Shown in pieces: positions 43,499 to 51,976 of a DNA stretch of 64,000 bases. Made by a program: the position numbers and the translations under genes. This DNA is from Cyclobacteriaceae bacterium (GTDB lineage Bacteria; Bacteroidota; Bacteroidia; Cytophagales; Cyclobacteriaceae): the NCBI GenBank assembly GCA_016787605.1, contig JAEUUE010000075.1, positions 124,001 through 188,000 on the forward strand, in the 5' to 3' direction. The notes under the pieces were generated by a model that was not told the origin of the DNA, ran no database searches, and saw nothing but the letters and a program-made list of their open reading frames with translations. Position 1 is the stretch's first letter; each line of letters begins with the position of its first letter.

Positions 43499-44806
43499 TT
43501 ATCGGTTTTCTTTAGCCCAATTGAATCGGTCCGCCGCGGGGAATTTCCAGGGCGCAAAGTTGGTCTCAATGTTCTGGAACATGGCATTCCATTGCGCCGG
43601 AGAACCGGATTCTTCCATAGCCACATAACGTCGCAATTCCAGAATAATGTCCAGCGGGCTGATCAGCACCGGGCAGGCTTCCACACAAGCGTTGCAACTG
43701 GTGCAGGCATTGATTTCTTCCTTGGTAATGTAGTTTCCAAGCAGCGACTTTCCGTCGGCCAGGCCCGCCCCTCCGTGTGCCATACTGTTGCCCACTTCTT
43801 CCATCCGGTCGCGCACATCCATCATGATCTTCCTGGGCGAAAGTTTCTTCCCGGTCTGGTTGGCAGGACATTCAGAGGTGCAGCGTCCGCATTCTGTGCA
43901 GGAATAGGCCGACAAAAGGCTGTTCCAGCTGAGATCGTTGATGTCTTTGGCGCCAAAGCGGCCGGGTTCGGAGGGCGGACCGGCTCCCGCTGGCTCCAAT
44001 CCAAGCATGGAGCGGACCTCCCGCGTCACCACAGGCATGTTCTGAATCTGACCCTTGGTCTCCAGGCGGGCATAATAGGTGTTGGGAAAGGCCAGGAAAA
44101 TGTGCAGGTGTTTGGAGTAGGTGATGTATAGTGAAAAGCCGAGAATGCCGATGATGTGAAACCACCAGCAGAACCTTTCAACGAGTACTAACGAGTGAAC
44201 ATCCAGGCCTGCCAGCGCCGGGGTAAGAAATGCACTGAAGAACAATTTGCCTGTTTCAGGATAGTGTTCGTGTTGTCCCTGGAGCAGCTGGTCGCTGGCA
44301 TTCATGAAGAGAATGGCCCACATGAGAATAATTTCCGTAACCAGGATCAGGGCCGCATCCAGGCGGGGCCACGACGTCATTTCATCGCTCCAGAAGCGGG
44401 GCAGCCTCAGCACGAACCTGCGCAGGAGAAAAACCACACAAGCCACCATGACGGCCACGGCCAGGAACTCAAAGAGGTTCATCAGAACCGGGTAGATCGA
44501 CCCCAGCCAGGGCGCGAAGAAGCGGTGGGTGCCGGCCACCCCGTCGATGATGAACTCAAGCACCTCGAGGTTGATGATGAGAAAGCCGGCATAAATGAAA
44601 AAATGAAGTACGGCCGGGATCGGACGCTTGAACATTTTCTTTTGGCCAAAGGCGACCAGGAGCACGTTGCGCCAACGGTCGCCGGTCCGGTCCTTGATGT
44701 CATTGGCCTTGCCAAGCCGTATCGTCCGGGCCAGGAAAAGCACCCGTCGGCGGATCAGGAAAACGGCGATGCCGAGAACAAAGAGGAAGGCCAGTTGAGC
44801 AATCAT
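43499..44806 (-). CDS. Membrane 4Fe-4S ferredoxin / cytochrome b-type subunit (HdrC/E-like)
   Basis: A 435-residue membrane electron-transfer protein. The N-terminal half has about five membrane helices with His residues placed as heme b ligands would be (AVLHFFIYAGF, WWFHIIGILGFSL and YSKHLHIF). The cytoplasmic half carries two 4Fe-4S motifs: CTECGRCTSECP (in YSCTECGRC) and CTSCNACVEACP. The pattern is that of HdrE/DsrM-type membrane cytochromes joined to HdrC. It should exchange electrons with quinone and pass them to the CCG protein that follows three bases later. No other Hdr, lactate or glycerol-phosphate genes lie nearby. Confidence 0.85.
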   Translation of the reverse strand: MIAQLAFLFVLGIAVFLIRRRVLFLARTIRLGKANDIKDRTGDRWRNVLLVAFGQKKMFKRPIPAVLHFFIYAGFLIINLEVLEFIIDGVAGTHRFFAPWLGSIYPVLMNLFEFLAVAVMVACVVFLLRRFVLRLPRFWSDEMTSWPRLDAALILVTEIILMWAILFMNASDQLLQGQHEHYPETGKLFFSAFLTPALAGLDVHSLVLVERFCWWFHIIGILGFSLYITYSKHLHIFLAFPNTYYARLETKGQIQNMPVVTREVRSMLGLEPAGAGPPSEPGRFGAKDINDLSWNSLLSAYSCTECGRCTSECPANQTGKKLSPRKIMMDVRDRMEEVGNSMAHGGAGLADGKSLLGNYITKEEINACTSCNACVEACPVLISPLDIILELRRYVAMEESGSPAQWNAMFQNIETNFAPWKFPAADRFNWAKENR

Positions 44807-44880
44807 GAGCAGGAGGGCATGGAATTCAAATTACTGACTAATTATGCAAATCCGCCAAGGATACTTCCAAAACAGGGGAA

Positions 44881-44911
44881 TTTGCAGCCTTTCTATTTTT
44901 ATATACTTTTG
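44881..44911 (+). promoter_or_regulatory. tRNA-Phe promoter
   Basis: TTTG (44881-44884), 19-base spacer, TACTTTTG (44904-44911): an exact match to the Bacteroidota sigma-A pattern TTTG-N19-TAnnTTTG. The tRNA starts 31 bases after the box. Confidence 0.75.
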
Positions 44912-44941
44912 TGGCCCCGCGCCCGATGGCTCGGTATTCCC

Positions 44942-45017
44942 GGTGACGTAGCTCAGTTGGTAGAGCAAAGGACTGAAAATCCTTGTGTCGGGGGTTCAAT
45001 TCCCTCCGTCACCACCA
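44942..45017 (+). tRNA. tRNA-Phe (GAA), CCA encoded
   Basis: The acceptor arms GGTGACG (44942-44948) and CGTCACC (45007-45013) pair fully. D arm GCTC/GAGC, anticodon arm AAGGA/TCCTT with loop CTGAAAA giving anticodon GAA at 44975-44977, T arm GGGGG/CCCTC with the loop TTCAATT. Discriminator A at 45014 and CCA at 45015-45017 are encoded. A perfect promoter lies upstream and a strong terminator follows, so it is a single-gene transcript. Confidence 0.97.
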
Positions 45018-45026
45018 AAAATCAGT

Positions 45027-45056
45027 CGGCCCGCCTATGGCGGGCCGTTTTCTTTT
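45027..45056 (+). terminator. Rho-independent terminator of tRNA-Phe
   Basis: Perfect 9-bp stem CGGCCCGCC (45027-45035) and GGCGGGCCG (45039-45047) with loop TAT, then TTTTCTTTT. On the other strand the stem is followed by GACTGATTTTT, so it may also stop the convergent lysA transcript. Confidence 0.9.
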
Positions 45057-45061
45057 GGTGG

Positions 45062-46285
45062 CTACTTGAAGATGTCCACCTGGCCGGCAAGCAGGTGATC
45101 CAGGGTATCCCGCGTCCGGATGAGTTTAGCTTCTCCGTTAATGACCAAGACTTCAGCGGGCCGGAACCGGGAATTGTAGTTGGACGCCATGGAATAGCCG
45201 TAAGCTCCGGCGTTCCGGATAAGAAGCAGATCGCCTTCCCTCACCTCGGGCAATGGCCGTTCGGCGGCAAACGTATCGGTTTCGCAGACGTTGCCTACCA
45301 CCGTGTAGGGTTGAAGGTCACCCTGCGGATTCGAAAGGTTCTCGATCGCGTGATAAGCGTCGTACATCATCGGTCGGATGAGATGATTCAGCCCGGAGTC
45401 GACACCCACGAAAGTGACCTTCGGAGTTTTCTTGATCACGTTGGTGCGCACGAGAAGAAACCCCGCCTCGCTCACCAGGTATTTTCCGGGTTCCATCCAG
45501 AGTTCGAGTTCGCGTCCTTCCTTCCTGGAAAAATCGCGAAAGGCGGCCGATAGCCTTCTCCCCAACTCAGCCACGTCCGTCACGGACTCATCGGGCCGGT
45601 ACGCTACTTTGAGGCCGCCCCCGAAGTCGAGGAATTTCACCGTGGTGAATTCACGGGCCAGACTGAAAAGTATGTCAGCCATTTTCATGAAAACATCCAG
45701 GTCAGCGAGTTCGGAGCCGGTATGAATGTGCAGACCGCACAGGTTGATGCCGTAGCGGCTCACCAGTGAACGGATTTGATCCGATTGATGAATGGAAATT
45801 CCAAACTTGGAATGACTGTGGCCGGTGCTGATTTTAAGGTTGCCGCCGGCGAGAATATCCGGGTTGATCCGAAGGACGCAGGGTACGGAGGATCTGTACT
45901 TCGCCCCGAATTTTTCCAGTACCGGGAGGTTGTCCAGGTTGATGGTCAGGCCCAGTTCGACGCCTTCCACGATCTCCTCAAAGGAGACGCAATTGGGCGT
46001 AAACAGAATGTCGGCAGGGCGAAAGCCGGCGAGCAGCGCCAACTGAGCCTCCTGCAGGGAGACCACGTCCACTCCCACGCCCATCTGCCGGATAAACCGG
46101 AGAACGGAAAGATTGGTCAGTGCCTTGGCGGCATACTTGATCCGGATGGTTTCAAATGCCTGGCGAAGCGCATGGACCTGGCGCTCCATGATACTCGCAT
46201 CATAGACATAGAGTGGCGTGCCGAAGGTGGCTGCCATGGATTCAAAGGAGACTCCCTGGATAGTAGAGGTGGTGAGCGTTGACAT
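45062..46285 (-). CDS. lysA: Diaminopimelate decarboxylase
   Basis: A 407-residue fold-type III PLP enzyme: last step of lysine synthesis, meso-DAP to lysine. Seen: the PLP lysine K54 in IKYAAKALTN, the second-domain GLHIHTGSEL loop, the phosphate-binding FLDFGGGLKVAY, EPGKYLVSEAGFL, the CETDTFAAERPLP active-site Cys-containing motif, and the C-terminal NAGAYGYSMASNYNSRFRPAEVL. The ATG at 46285 was chosen: it puts K54 at the family position, and a perfect TATATTTG box lies at 46295-46302. It faces the tRNA-Phe terminator. Confidence 0.96.
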   Translation of the reverse strand: MSTLTTSTIQGVSFESMAATFGTPLYVYDASIMERQVHALRQAFETIRIKYAAKALTNLSVLRFIRQMGVGVDVVSLQEAQLALLAGFRPADILFTPNCVSFEEIVEGVELGLTINLDNLPVLEKFGAKYRSSVPCVLRINPDILAGGNLKISTGHSHSKFGISIHQSDQIRSLVSRYGINLCGLHIHTGSELADLDVFMKMADILFSLAREFTTVKFLDFGGGLKVAYRPDESVTDVAELGRRLSAAFRDFSRKEGRELELWMEPGKYLVSEAGFLLVRTNVIKKTPKVTFVGVDSGLNHLIRPMMYDAYHAIENLSNPQGDLQPYTVVGNVCETDTFAAERPLPEVREGDLLLIRNAGAYGYSMASNYNSRFRPAEVLVINGEAKLIRTRDTLDHLLAGQVDIFK

Positions 46286-46294
46286 AATGAATTT

Positions 46295-46302
46295 CAAATA
46301 TA
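46295..46302 (-). promoter_or_regulatory. -7 box of lysA
   Basis: TATATTTG on the minus strand fits TAnnTTTG exactly and ends nine bases before the lysA ATG. The region 46286-46345 is a compact divergent promoter with the box for the alpha/beta hydrolase. No lysine riboswitch could fit in this space. Confidence 0.5.
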
Positions 46303-46331
46303 CACTTCCCTCAACGTTCATAGAGGTTGCG

Positions 46332-46339
46332 TACCTTTG
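46332..46339 (+). promoter_or_regulatory. -7 box of the hydrolase operon
   Basis: TACCTTTG fits TAnnTTTG exactly and ends six bases before the ATG at 46346, so the mRNA leader can be only a few bases long. A TTG inside this box at 46337 could be read as an alternative start codon, but the promoter makes that unlikely. Confidence 0.5.
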
Positions 46340-46345
46340 AAGATC

Positions 46346-47107
46346 ATGAAGTTGTATTACCGAAGGTCCGGGCACGGACATCCCCTGATTATCCTTCACG
46401 GATTGTTTGGTTCCTCGGATAACTGGCACACGCTGGCCAAAACGTTCTCCCAGCATTATACCGTTTACCTGCCCGACCAGCGAAACCATGGCCAGTCGCC
46501 CCACAGCGAGGACATGAACTATGAAGTGCTGGCCGAAGATCTCCATGAGTTTATCCAGGAGCACCACATCGGCACCCCTCATATCATCGGGCATTCCATG
46601 GGCGGCAAGGCAGCCATGAATTTTGCCGTCCGGTATCCGGCCGCGCTGGATAAACTGATTGTCGTGGACATTGTCCCGAAGGCCTACCCGGTGCATCATG
46701 ATGCCATCCTCGACGGGCTGCATGCCATACCGCTGGAAAACTTGAGGTCACGGTCAGAAGCCGACAGCCTGCTGACGCCTTTTGTCCCCGAAGCGGACGT
46801 GCGCCAGTTTCTCCTGAAAAACCTCGGCCGGGATGCAGAAGGCCGTTTTCAATGGAAGATCAACCTTCATGCGATCGATAACAATATCGAGGCCATGGGA
46901 GCAGGAATGATTTTTTCAGGAAAACATGACGGCCCTGCGCTTTTCATTCGTGGCGAAAAGTCCAATTATTACGCGCCGGGTGACGAAGACAGGATAAAGG
47001 CCATATTTCCGAACGCCGAAGTGGTGATCCTCGATACGGGCCATTGGGTGCAAGCCGAAAAACCTGACGAGTTTGCCCGGGTAGTGCTTTCTTACCTTAC
47101 CCGGTGA
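46346..47107 (+). CDS. Alpha/beta hydrolase
   Basis: A 253-residue hydrolase of the YbfF-like esterase group. Seen: the oxyanion strand LIILHGLFGSSDNW (about 16-29), the nucleophile elbow GHSMGGKAAMNFA with Ser in the middle, DQRNHGQS after the first strands, and the C-terminal VVILDTGHWVQAEKPDEF with the catalytic His. The acid is probably the Asp in DHxR-like/IRGEKSNYYAPGDED. Substrate unknown; relatives act on small esters or acyl-CoA. The start was set at 46346 (see the promoter note). The stop shares one base with the next gene (TGATG). Confidence 0.9.
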   Translation: MKLYYRRSGHGHPLIILHGLFGSSDNWHTLAKTFSQHYTVYLPDQRNHGQSPHSEDMNYEVLAEDLHEFIQEHHIGTPHIIGHSMGGKAAMNFAVRYPAALDKLIVVDIVPKAYPVHHDAILDGLHAIPLENLRSRSEADSLLTPFVPEADVRQFLLKNLGRDAEGRFQWKINLHAIDNNIEAMGAGMIFSGKHDGPALFIRGEKSNYYAPGDEDRIKAIFPNAEVVILDTGHWVQAEKPDEFARVVLSYLTR

Positions 47108-47823
47108 TGGACGATTTCAGGAACATACTTTTTATTGACATTGAGACCGTGGCCTGCAGCCCGTCGTACGGCGATCTCAGTGAGCGCCTCAAGGTGCAGT
47201 GGGCACGGAAGGCCAACTACTTCAGGCAACGGGATGAAGGCCTGACCGACGAGGAACTGTTCCACGAGCGGGCCGGCATCTATGCCGAATTTGGCAAGGT
47301 GATCGTGATTGCCATCGGAAAATTTTCAGTGAACGAGGCGGGCGAGCGGACGCTGAAAACGCGAAGCTTTTCTAATCACGATGAAGCCACCCTGCTGCAG
47401 GAATTTTGCAGCGTACTGGGCAAGATGGACCAGAGCCAAATCCGTTTCTGCGCCCACAACGGGAAGGAGTTCGACTACCCGTACCTGAGCCGCCGGCTCC
47501 TGGTTCAGGGCATCCCGCTGCCGGATTCATTGAATCTTTCGGGACGGAAGCCCTGGGAGAACCCTCACCTGGATACACTGGAAATGTGGAAGTTCGGCGA
47601 TTACAAGCACTACACGTCGCTCGATCTTCTTGCCACGTTGTTTGATATCCCCACCAGCAAGGGCGATATGGACGGATCCAAAGTGAATGAAGTATACTAT
47701 CGGGAGAAAGACCTGAAGAAAATTGCTGAATATTGCACCAGCGACGTCGTCGTAGTGTCGCAACTATTCCTCCGGTTAAAGGGTCAGCCACTGGTGGAGC
47801 CTCACAACATGGTGATCGGCTGA
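47107..47823 (+). CDS. 3'-5' exonuclease, PolB-like/DnaQ fold
   Basis: A 238-residue exonuclease-fold protein. Seen: exo I DIETV in LFIDIETVACSP (the two acidic residues that bind metal), exo II in FCAHNGKEFDYPYLSRRLL, and exo III as YCTSDVVVVSQLFLRL with an Asp. The block EFGKVIVIAIGKFS between I and II is typical of the predicted PolB-like 3'-5' exonuclease family (PF10108-like). Cytoplasmic, single domain, no polymerase part. The ATG at 47107 overlaps the hydrolase stop. RNase R follows 13 bases later, so the operon groups two nucleases. Confidence 0.88.
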   Translation: MDDFRNILFIDIETVACSPSYGDLSERLKVQWARKANYFRQRDEGLTDEELFHERAGIYAEFGKVIVIAIGKFSVNEAGERTLKTRSFSNHDEATLLQEFCSVLGKMDQSQIRFCAHNGKEFDYPYLSRRLLVQGIPLPDSLNLSGRKPWENPHLDTLEMWKFGDYKHYTSLDLLATLFDIPTSKGDMDGSKVNEVYYREKDLKKIAEYCTSDVVVVSQLFLRLKGQPLVEPHNMVIG

Positions 47824-47836
47824 TTGAACCAAACCT

Positions 47837-50029
47837 ATGTCGAAAAAGAAACTCAGGGAAAAGCAGCAAAAGCGTCATAAGGAACAATCCGGTTCCCTGC
47901 GCCGACTGCTCCTCACGCTTTTTGAAGAAAGTGCAGGAGCATCCTTTCAGTTCCGGGAGATCGTAAGGTCCCTGGGCGCCAAGAACAAGGCCGAGAACAA
48001 AGAGGTGTTTCGGCTGCTCGACGAGCTGGAAGAAGCCGGGAAGATCAGGCAACTGGCGGATGGCAGCTACGCGTCCACACGAAAAACAGAGACGGTGGAA
48101 GGCGTGGTGGATCACGTCAACCCGCGATTCGCCTATGTTAACACCGGGGCGGAGGACGACATCTACGTCCGTACCCAGGACCTGGGCACCGCACTTCATG
48201 GCGACACCGTGAGGGTTTCACTGATCAGCAAGCGCAAAGGGCAGAAACCCGAAGGACGCGTGGAGGAAATCGTCAAACGTAACCGAACCCGGTTCGTCGG
48301 AAGGCTGGAGGTTTCTCCCAACCGGTTCGCTTTTGTGGTTCCGGACTTTAAGAAAATCTACCAGGACTTCTTCATCTACCAGGAAAATATTGGCCACGCA
48401 AAGCACAACGACAAGGTGCTGTTTGAAGTCACCCGATGGGGAGATGGAGACAAGGCACCGGAGGCCAAAGTGGTGGAGATTTTGGGCAAGACCGGGGAGA
48501 ATGAAGCAGAAATTCATTCGATCATGGCCGAGTTTGATCTTCCCTTCCGCTTTCCCGACCATGTGCTGAGGGAGTCGGAGAAAATCAGCGAGCATATCAC
48601 TGACAAGGACATCACGACCCGTCGCGACTTTCGCGAAGTCACGACGTTTACCATCGATCCCGAGGATGCCAAGGACTTCGATGATGCGCTTTCCTTCCGA
48701 AAGCTGGACAATGGCCATTTTGAAGTCGGCGTGCATATTGCCGATGTGACGCATTATGTCCGTGAAGGCACGACCCTGGATGAAGACGCGTTTGATCGCG
48801 CCACGTCGGTGTACCTCGTCGACCGGACCGTTCCTATGTTGCCCGAGCGGCTTTCCAATGAGCTGTGCTCTCTTCGTCCGCACGAGACCAAGCTGACTTT
48901 CGCCGCTGTGTTCGAGATCGATCAAAGAGCCAAAGTTCACGCGGAATGGTTTGGAAGAACGATCATTCACTCGAACCACCGGTTCACCTACGAGCAGGCG
49001 CAGGAGGTGCTGGAGAAGAAGGAGGGCCTTTTTTCAGAAGAGTTGACCATTCTCAACGACCTCGCCCATAAGCTGCGCAAAGAGCGTTTCACGCGCGGGG
49101 CGGTCAACTTTGAGACCACGGAAGTGAAGTTCAAGCTCGACGAGAAGGGTCGTCCGCTGGCCGTTATTCCGAAGATCCGGAAAGATGCTCACAAACTCAT
49201 CGAGGAGTTTATGCTGCTGGCTAACAAGGCCGTCGCCACGTTCGTCCACAAGATGGGAAGAGGCAGCGCACACCAAACGTTTGTGTACCGCACGCATGAT
49301 TTTCCGGATGCCGACAAGGTGAACGACTTCGCTGAATTCGCCAAGCAGTTCGGCCACAAACTGAATACCGAGGAAAAGGCGGTTTCCCGTTCACTCAACA
49401 AGCTGATGGACGAGATCGAGGGCAAGCCGGAGCAAAACGTGCTGCAGTCGTTGGCCGTGCGGGCCATGGCGAAGGCAAAGTACACCACCGAGCCCAAGGG
49501 TCATTTCGGCCTCGCCTTTGATCACTATACCCACTTCACCTCGCCGATCCGCCGGTACCCCGATATGATGGTGCATCGCTTGTTGCAGCATTACCTCGAT
49601 CGGGGTAAGTCGGTGAACAAGACCGTCTACGAGGCCAAGTGTGTGCACTCGTCTGAGCGGGAAAAACGTGCTGCCGACGCCGAGCGGGCATCCATCCGGT
49701 ACAAGCAGGTTGAGTTCATGAGCCTCCAGTCCGATAAGCTGTATCCGGGCATCATCACCGGGGTAACGGACTTTGGCATCTTCGTGGAGATCATTGACAC
49801 GAAGTGTGAAGGTATGGTGCGCCTGGCCGATATGAAGGATGATTTTTACGAACTCGACGAACGCAACTACCGTGTCATCGGGCGACGCCGCAAGAAGATT
49901 TACCGACTTGGCGATGAGGTGGAAGTTCGCGTGAAGAAGACGGATATCGACCGTCGGTTGATGGATCTCATGTTTGAATCAACGTCCCGGGATTGGGAAG
50001 AGCCGCGTCACGGCGGCAGAAGGCATTGA
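47837..50029 (+). CDS. rnr: Ribonuclease R
   Basis: A 730-residue 3'-5' exoribonuclease of the RNB family, degrading structured RNA. In order: a basic N-terminal tail (MSKKKLREKQQKRHKE), a helical HTH-type region, two cold-shock domains (VEGVVDHVNPRFAYV..., FVGRLEVSPNRFAFVVPD), the RNB domain with its acidic site TIDPEDAKDFDDALSF, the long FTSPIRRYPDMMVHRLL segment, and a C-terminal S1 domain (YPGIITGVTDFGIFVEI). Length is normal. Its basic tail is shorter than in enterobacteria. It is the third gene of the operon and sits three bases upstream of the polyprenyl synthetase. Confidence 0.97.
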   Translation: MSKKKLREKQQKRHKEQSGSLRRLLLTLFEESAGASFQFREIVRSLGAKNKAENKEVFRLLDELEEAGKIRQLADGSYASTRKTETVEGVVDHVNPRFAYVNTGAEDDIYVRTQDLGTALHGDTVRVSLISKRKGQKPEGRVEEIVKRNRTRFVGRLEVSPNRFAFVVPDFKKIYQDFFIYQENIGHAKHNDKVLFEVTRWGDGDKAPEAKVVEILGKTGENEAEIHSIMAEFDLPFRFPDHVLRESEKISEHITDKDITTRRDFREVTTFTIDPEDAKDFDDALSFRKLDNGHFEVGVHIADVTHYVREGTTLDEDAFDRATSVYLVDRTVPMLPERLSNELCSLRPHETKLTFAAVFEIDQRAKVHAEWFGRTIIHSNHRFTYEQAQEVLEKKEGLFSEELTILNDLAHKLRKERFTRGAVNFETTEVKFKLDEKGRPLAVIPKIRKDAHKLIEEFMLLANKAVATFVHKMGRGSAHQTFVYRTHDFPDADKVNDFAEFAKQFGHKLNTEEKAVSRSLNKLMDEIEGKPEQNVLQSLAVRAMAKAKYTTEPKGHFGLAFDHYTHFTSPIRRYPDMMVHRLLQHYLDRGKSVNKTVYEAKCVHSSEREKRAADAERASIRYKQVEFMSLQSDKLYPGIITGVTDFGIFVEIIDTKCEGMVRLADMKDDFYELDERNYRVIGRRRKKIYRLGDEVEVRVKKTDIDRRLMDLMFESTSRDWEEPRHGGRRH

Positions 50030-50032
50030 GCT

Positions 50033-50992
50033 ATGAAGGAATTCATCCCGCTGCTTGAAGCGGACATCAAAAGGTTTCAGTTCTCCGGCCATCCGCGCTC
50101 ACTCTATGAGCCCATCCACTATATCATGGGGCTGGGCGGAAAGCGCATGCGACCCATGCTGGCCGTATTGGCTTACCGGCTTTATCGTGTTGATGTAGAA
50201 TCGATGCTTCGCTATGCGACGGCCGTGGAGGCCTTTCACAACTTCACCCTGGTTCACGATGACATCATGGACAAGGCGCCGCTTCGTCGGGGAAAGGCAA
50301 CCGTTCATGAGAAATGGGATGTCAATACCGCCATTCTCTCCGGGGATGTCATGCTGGTCAAGGTGTACGATCAATTCCTGAGTCTTGAACCAGCCAAGCT
50401 CAAGGAAGTATTGGCACTCTTTAATGCCTGCGCGGCCGGCGTGTGCGAAGGTCAGCAGTGGGATATGGAGTTTGAGTCCTTGTCGCGGGTGACGGAGACT
50501 CAATACATCGAAATGATCCGGCTGAAAACAGCGGTGCTGCTGGGATTCAGCCTGGAACTGGGGGCGCTGCTGGCCGATGCTCCGGCGGGCGACCGACGGT
50601 TGTTGCGACAGTTTGGAGAAGACCTGGGCGTCGCCTTTCAGCTCAAGGATGATTTGCTTGACGTGTACGCCGACAAGAAGAAGTTTGGAAAGCAGACCGG
50701 CGGTGATATCCTGGCCAACAAGAAGACCTTCCTGCTGATCCAGGCCCTGAAGCGGGCCCGGGGCCCACAGGCGAAGGAATTATCGCGATGGCTCAGCGCC
50801 AAGAAGTTTGATACGCGCAAGAAGGTGGCCGCGGTAACCGCAATTTACGACCAGTTGGGCGTGCGGGAAATTACAGAAGAGAGGATAAGAACGTATATCC
50901 GCAAAGCCTACCAATCACTGGACCAGTTGTCCGTAAAGGATACCACGGCGTTGCGCTCTTTGGTCGATTCCCTGGCGGCCCGCGAAAAATGA
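50033..50992 (+). CDS. Polyprenyl (trans-isoprenyl) diphosphate synthase
   Basis: A 319-residue all-helical prenyltransferase. Seen: GGKRMRPML (substrate diphosphate), the first Asp-rich motif LVHDDIMDKAPLRRG (DDxxD), the QQWDMEFE block, and the second FQLKDDLLDVY (DDxxD). The bulk before the first motif (YATAVEAFHNFTLVHDD) suggests a medium- to long-chain product such as the octaprenyl or heptaprenyl side chain of menaquinone, but chain length cannot be settled by eye. It starts three bases after RNase R. It ends exactly where the convergent lipoprotein gene begins its stop. Confidence 0.93.
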   Translation: MKEFIPLLEADIKRFQFSGHPRSLYEPIHYIMGLGGKRMRPMLAVLAYRLYRVDVESMLRYATAVEAFHNFTLVHDDIMDKAPLRRGKATVHEKWDVNTAILSGDVMLVKVYDQFLSLEPAKLKEVLALFNACAAGVCEGQQWDMEFESLSRVTETQYIEMIRLKTAVLLGFSLELGALLADAPAGDRRLLRQFGEDLGVAFQLKDDLLDVYADKKKFGKQTGGDILANKKTFLLIQALKRARGPQAKELSRWLSAKKFDTRKKVAAVTAIYDQLGVREITEERIRTYIRKAYQSLDQLSVKDTTALRSLVDSLAAREK

Positions 50993-51880
50993 TCAGCGCG
51001 GCGACGCGGCAGAATCACGCCGGTGTGTCCGCGCGTAAAAGTAAAGCCGTCCTCGTTCCCCTTTTCCATTTTCGCTGAGCGTGTAGTAGCCTGAGCCGTC
51101 AAGTGCCCAGGTGATGGATTCCCCTTGCGGTTCCTGTTCATAAGGCAGGGAAATCGGGTCTGTCGAAAGGACTTCAGCGATGCGCTGGCCGGGAAGTCGC
51201 TTCCAGTAATACACTTCATTGTAGTTCTTGATTAGTATTTCGCTGCCATCGGCCGAAATATCGGCGGCGGTGATCTGACTGAGCGGCAACTGAAGGATTG
51301 GCGCTACCTCGAGGGTATCCTCCGGGTAAGGATAGGCAATTTCGTAGACGTTGACCTCGTACTCTCTTTTCGAAATCAGGTAGAGATTCTTTGTCGTGGG
51401 ATCTGCCATTAAAGCTTCCAGGTCCCGATATCCTCCCGACAACCGTATCCAAAGAGTGCGGGAAGGAATTAGTTCGGTAATGCCCTCGAGAGAGTCCGGT
51501 TCAGGAACACAATAAATGACCTTCATGCCATGCTGGCGATTGTTATCGCCGATGTCGCCGATGAACAGCATGGAAGTGCTGTCGATCGTCAGGCGGGCAA
51601 TGTCTTCCCAATCCCGGTTTTTCGCGCCTGCGATCAGGAAAGAGGCCCTTGTCTGTGCCGTAGAATCCAAAAGGAACAGCTCTGCAGGATGTCCGCTGTC
51701 GTTATGGGCCCAAAAGCAACCCGGGTACAGCTGGCTGGCCACCAGGCCGGAGGTTTCCTCCAGGTCTTTGTTTTTGTTAGTCCCTTCGGACACCCCCAGC
51801 TCAAAAAGCCGCGGTGATTCCTGGGGATTCCGACAGCCTACTAAAGCAAGCGCAAAAAGTAATCGAAGCGACCATGTCAT
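50993..51880 (-). CDS. Lipoprotein, propeller-like
   Basis: A 295-residue lipoprotein: MTWSLRLLFALALVGC, Cys16 lipidated. The body shows recurring short strands with an Asp/Gly turn, as in propellers: FWAHNDSGHPAELFLL, MLFIGDIGDNNRQH, KNLYLISKREYEVNVYEIAYP, DISADGSEILIKNYNEVYYW, ITWALDGSGYYTLSE. The ETSGLVAS...WAHNDSG opening recalls SdiA-regulated/phytase-like propellers, which I cannot confirm. No catalytic residues assigned. It is divergent from the RluD-type gene at 51977. Confidence 0.72.
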   Translation of the reverse strand: MTWSLRLLFALALVGCRNPQESPRLFELGVSEGTNKNKDLEETSGLVASQLYPGCFWAHNDSGHPAELFLLDSTAQTRASFLIAGAKNRDWEDIARLTIDSTSMLFIGDIGDNNRQHGMKVIYCVPEPDSLEGITELIPSRTLWIRLSGGYRDLEALMADPTTKNLYLISKREYEVNVYEIAYPYPEDTLEVAPILQLPLSQITAADISADGSEILIKNYNEVYYWKRLPGQRIAEVLSTDPISLPYEQEPQGESITWALDGSGYYTLSENGKGERGRLYFYARTHRRDSAASPR

Positions 51881-51964
51881 GACCGAAAGGTGTTTGTTGT
51901 GCCGGCAATTTCCAAATTATTCATGGGGGCATACGGAAAGACACTTCACCCCATCTCTTCTGTG

Positions 51965-51972
51965 TACTTTTG
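51965..51972 (+). promoter_or_regulatory. -7 box of the RluD-type gene
   Basis: TACTTTTG fits TAnnTTTG exactly and ends four bases before the ATG at 51977, so transcription should begin at or beside the start codon. No TTTG -33 box is evident. Confidence 0.5.
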
Positions 51973-51976
51973 CAGG

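Noticed and set aside
43043-44131. Plus-strand open frame of 362 codons
   Set aside because: Antisense to the two iron-sulfur genes, which carry clear cysteine motifs.
44195-45553. Plus-strand open frame of 452 codons
   Set aside because: It runs through the membrane cytochrome gene, the tRNA-Phe gene and the end of lysA, all well supported.
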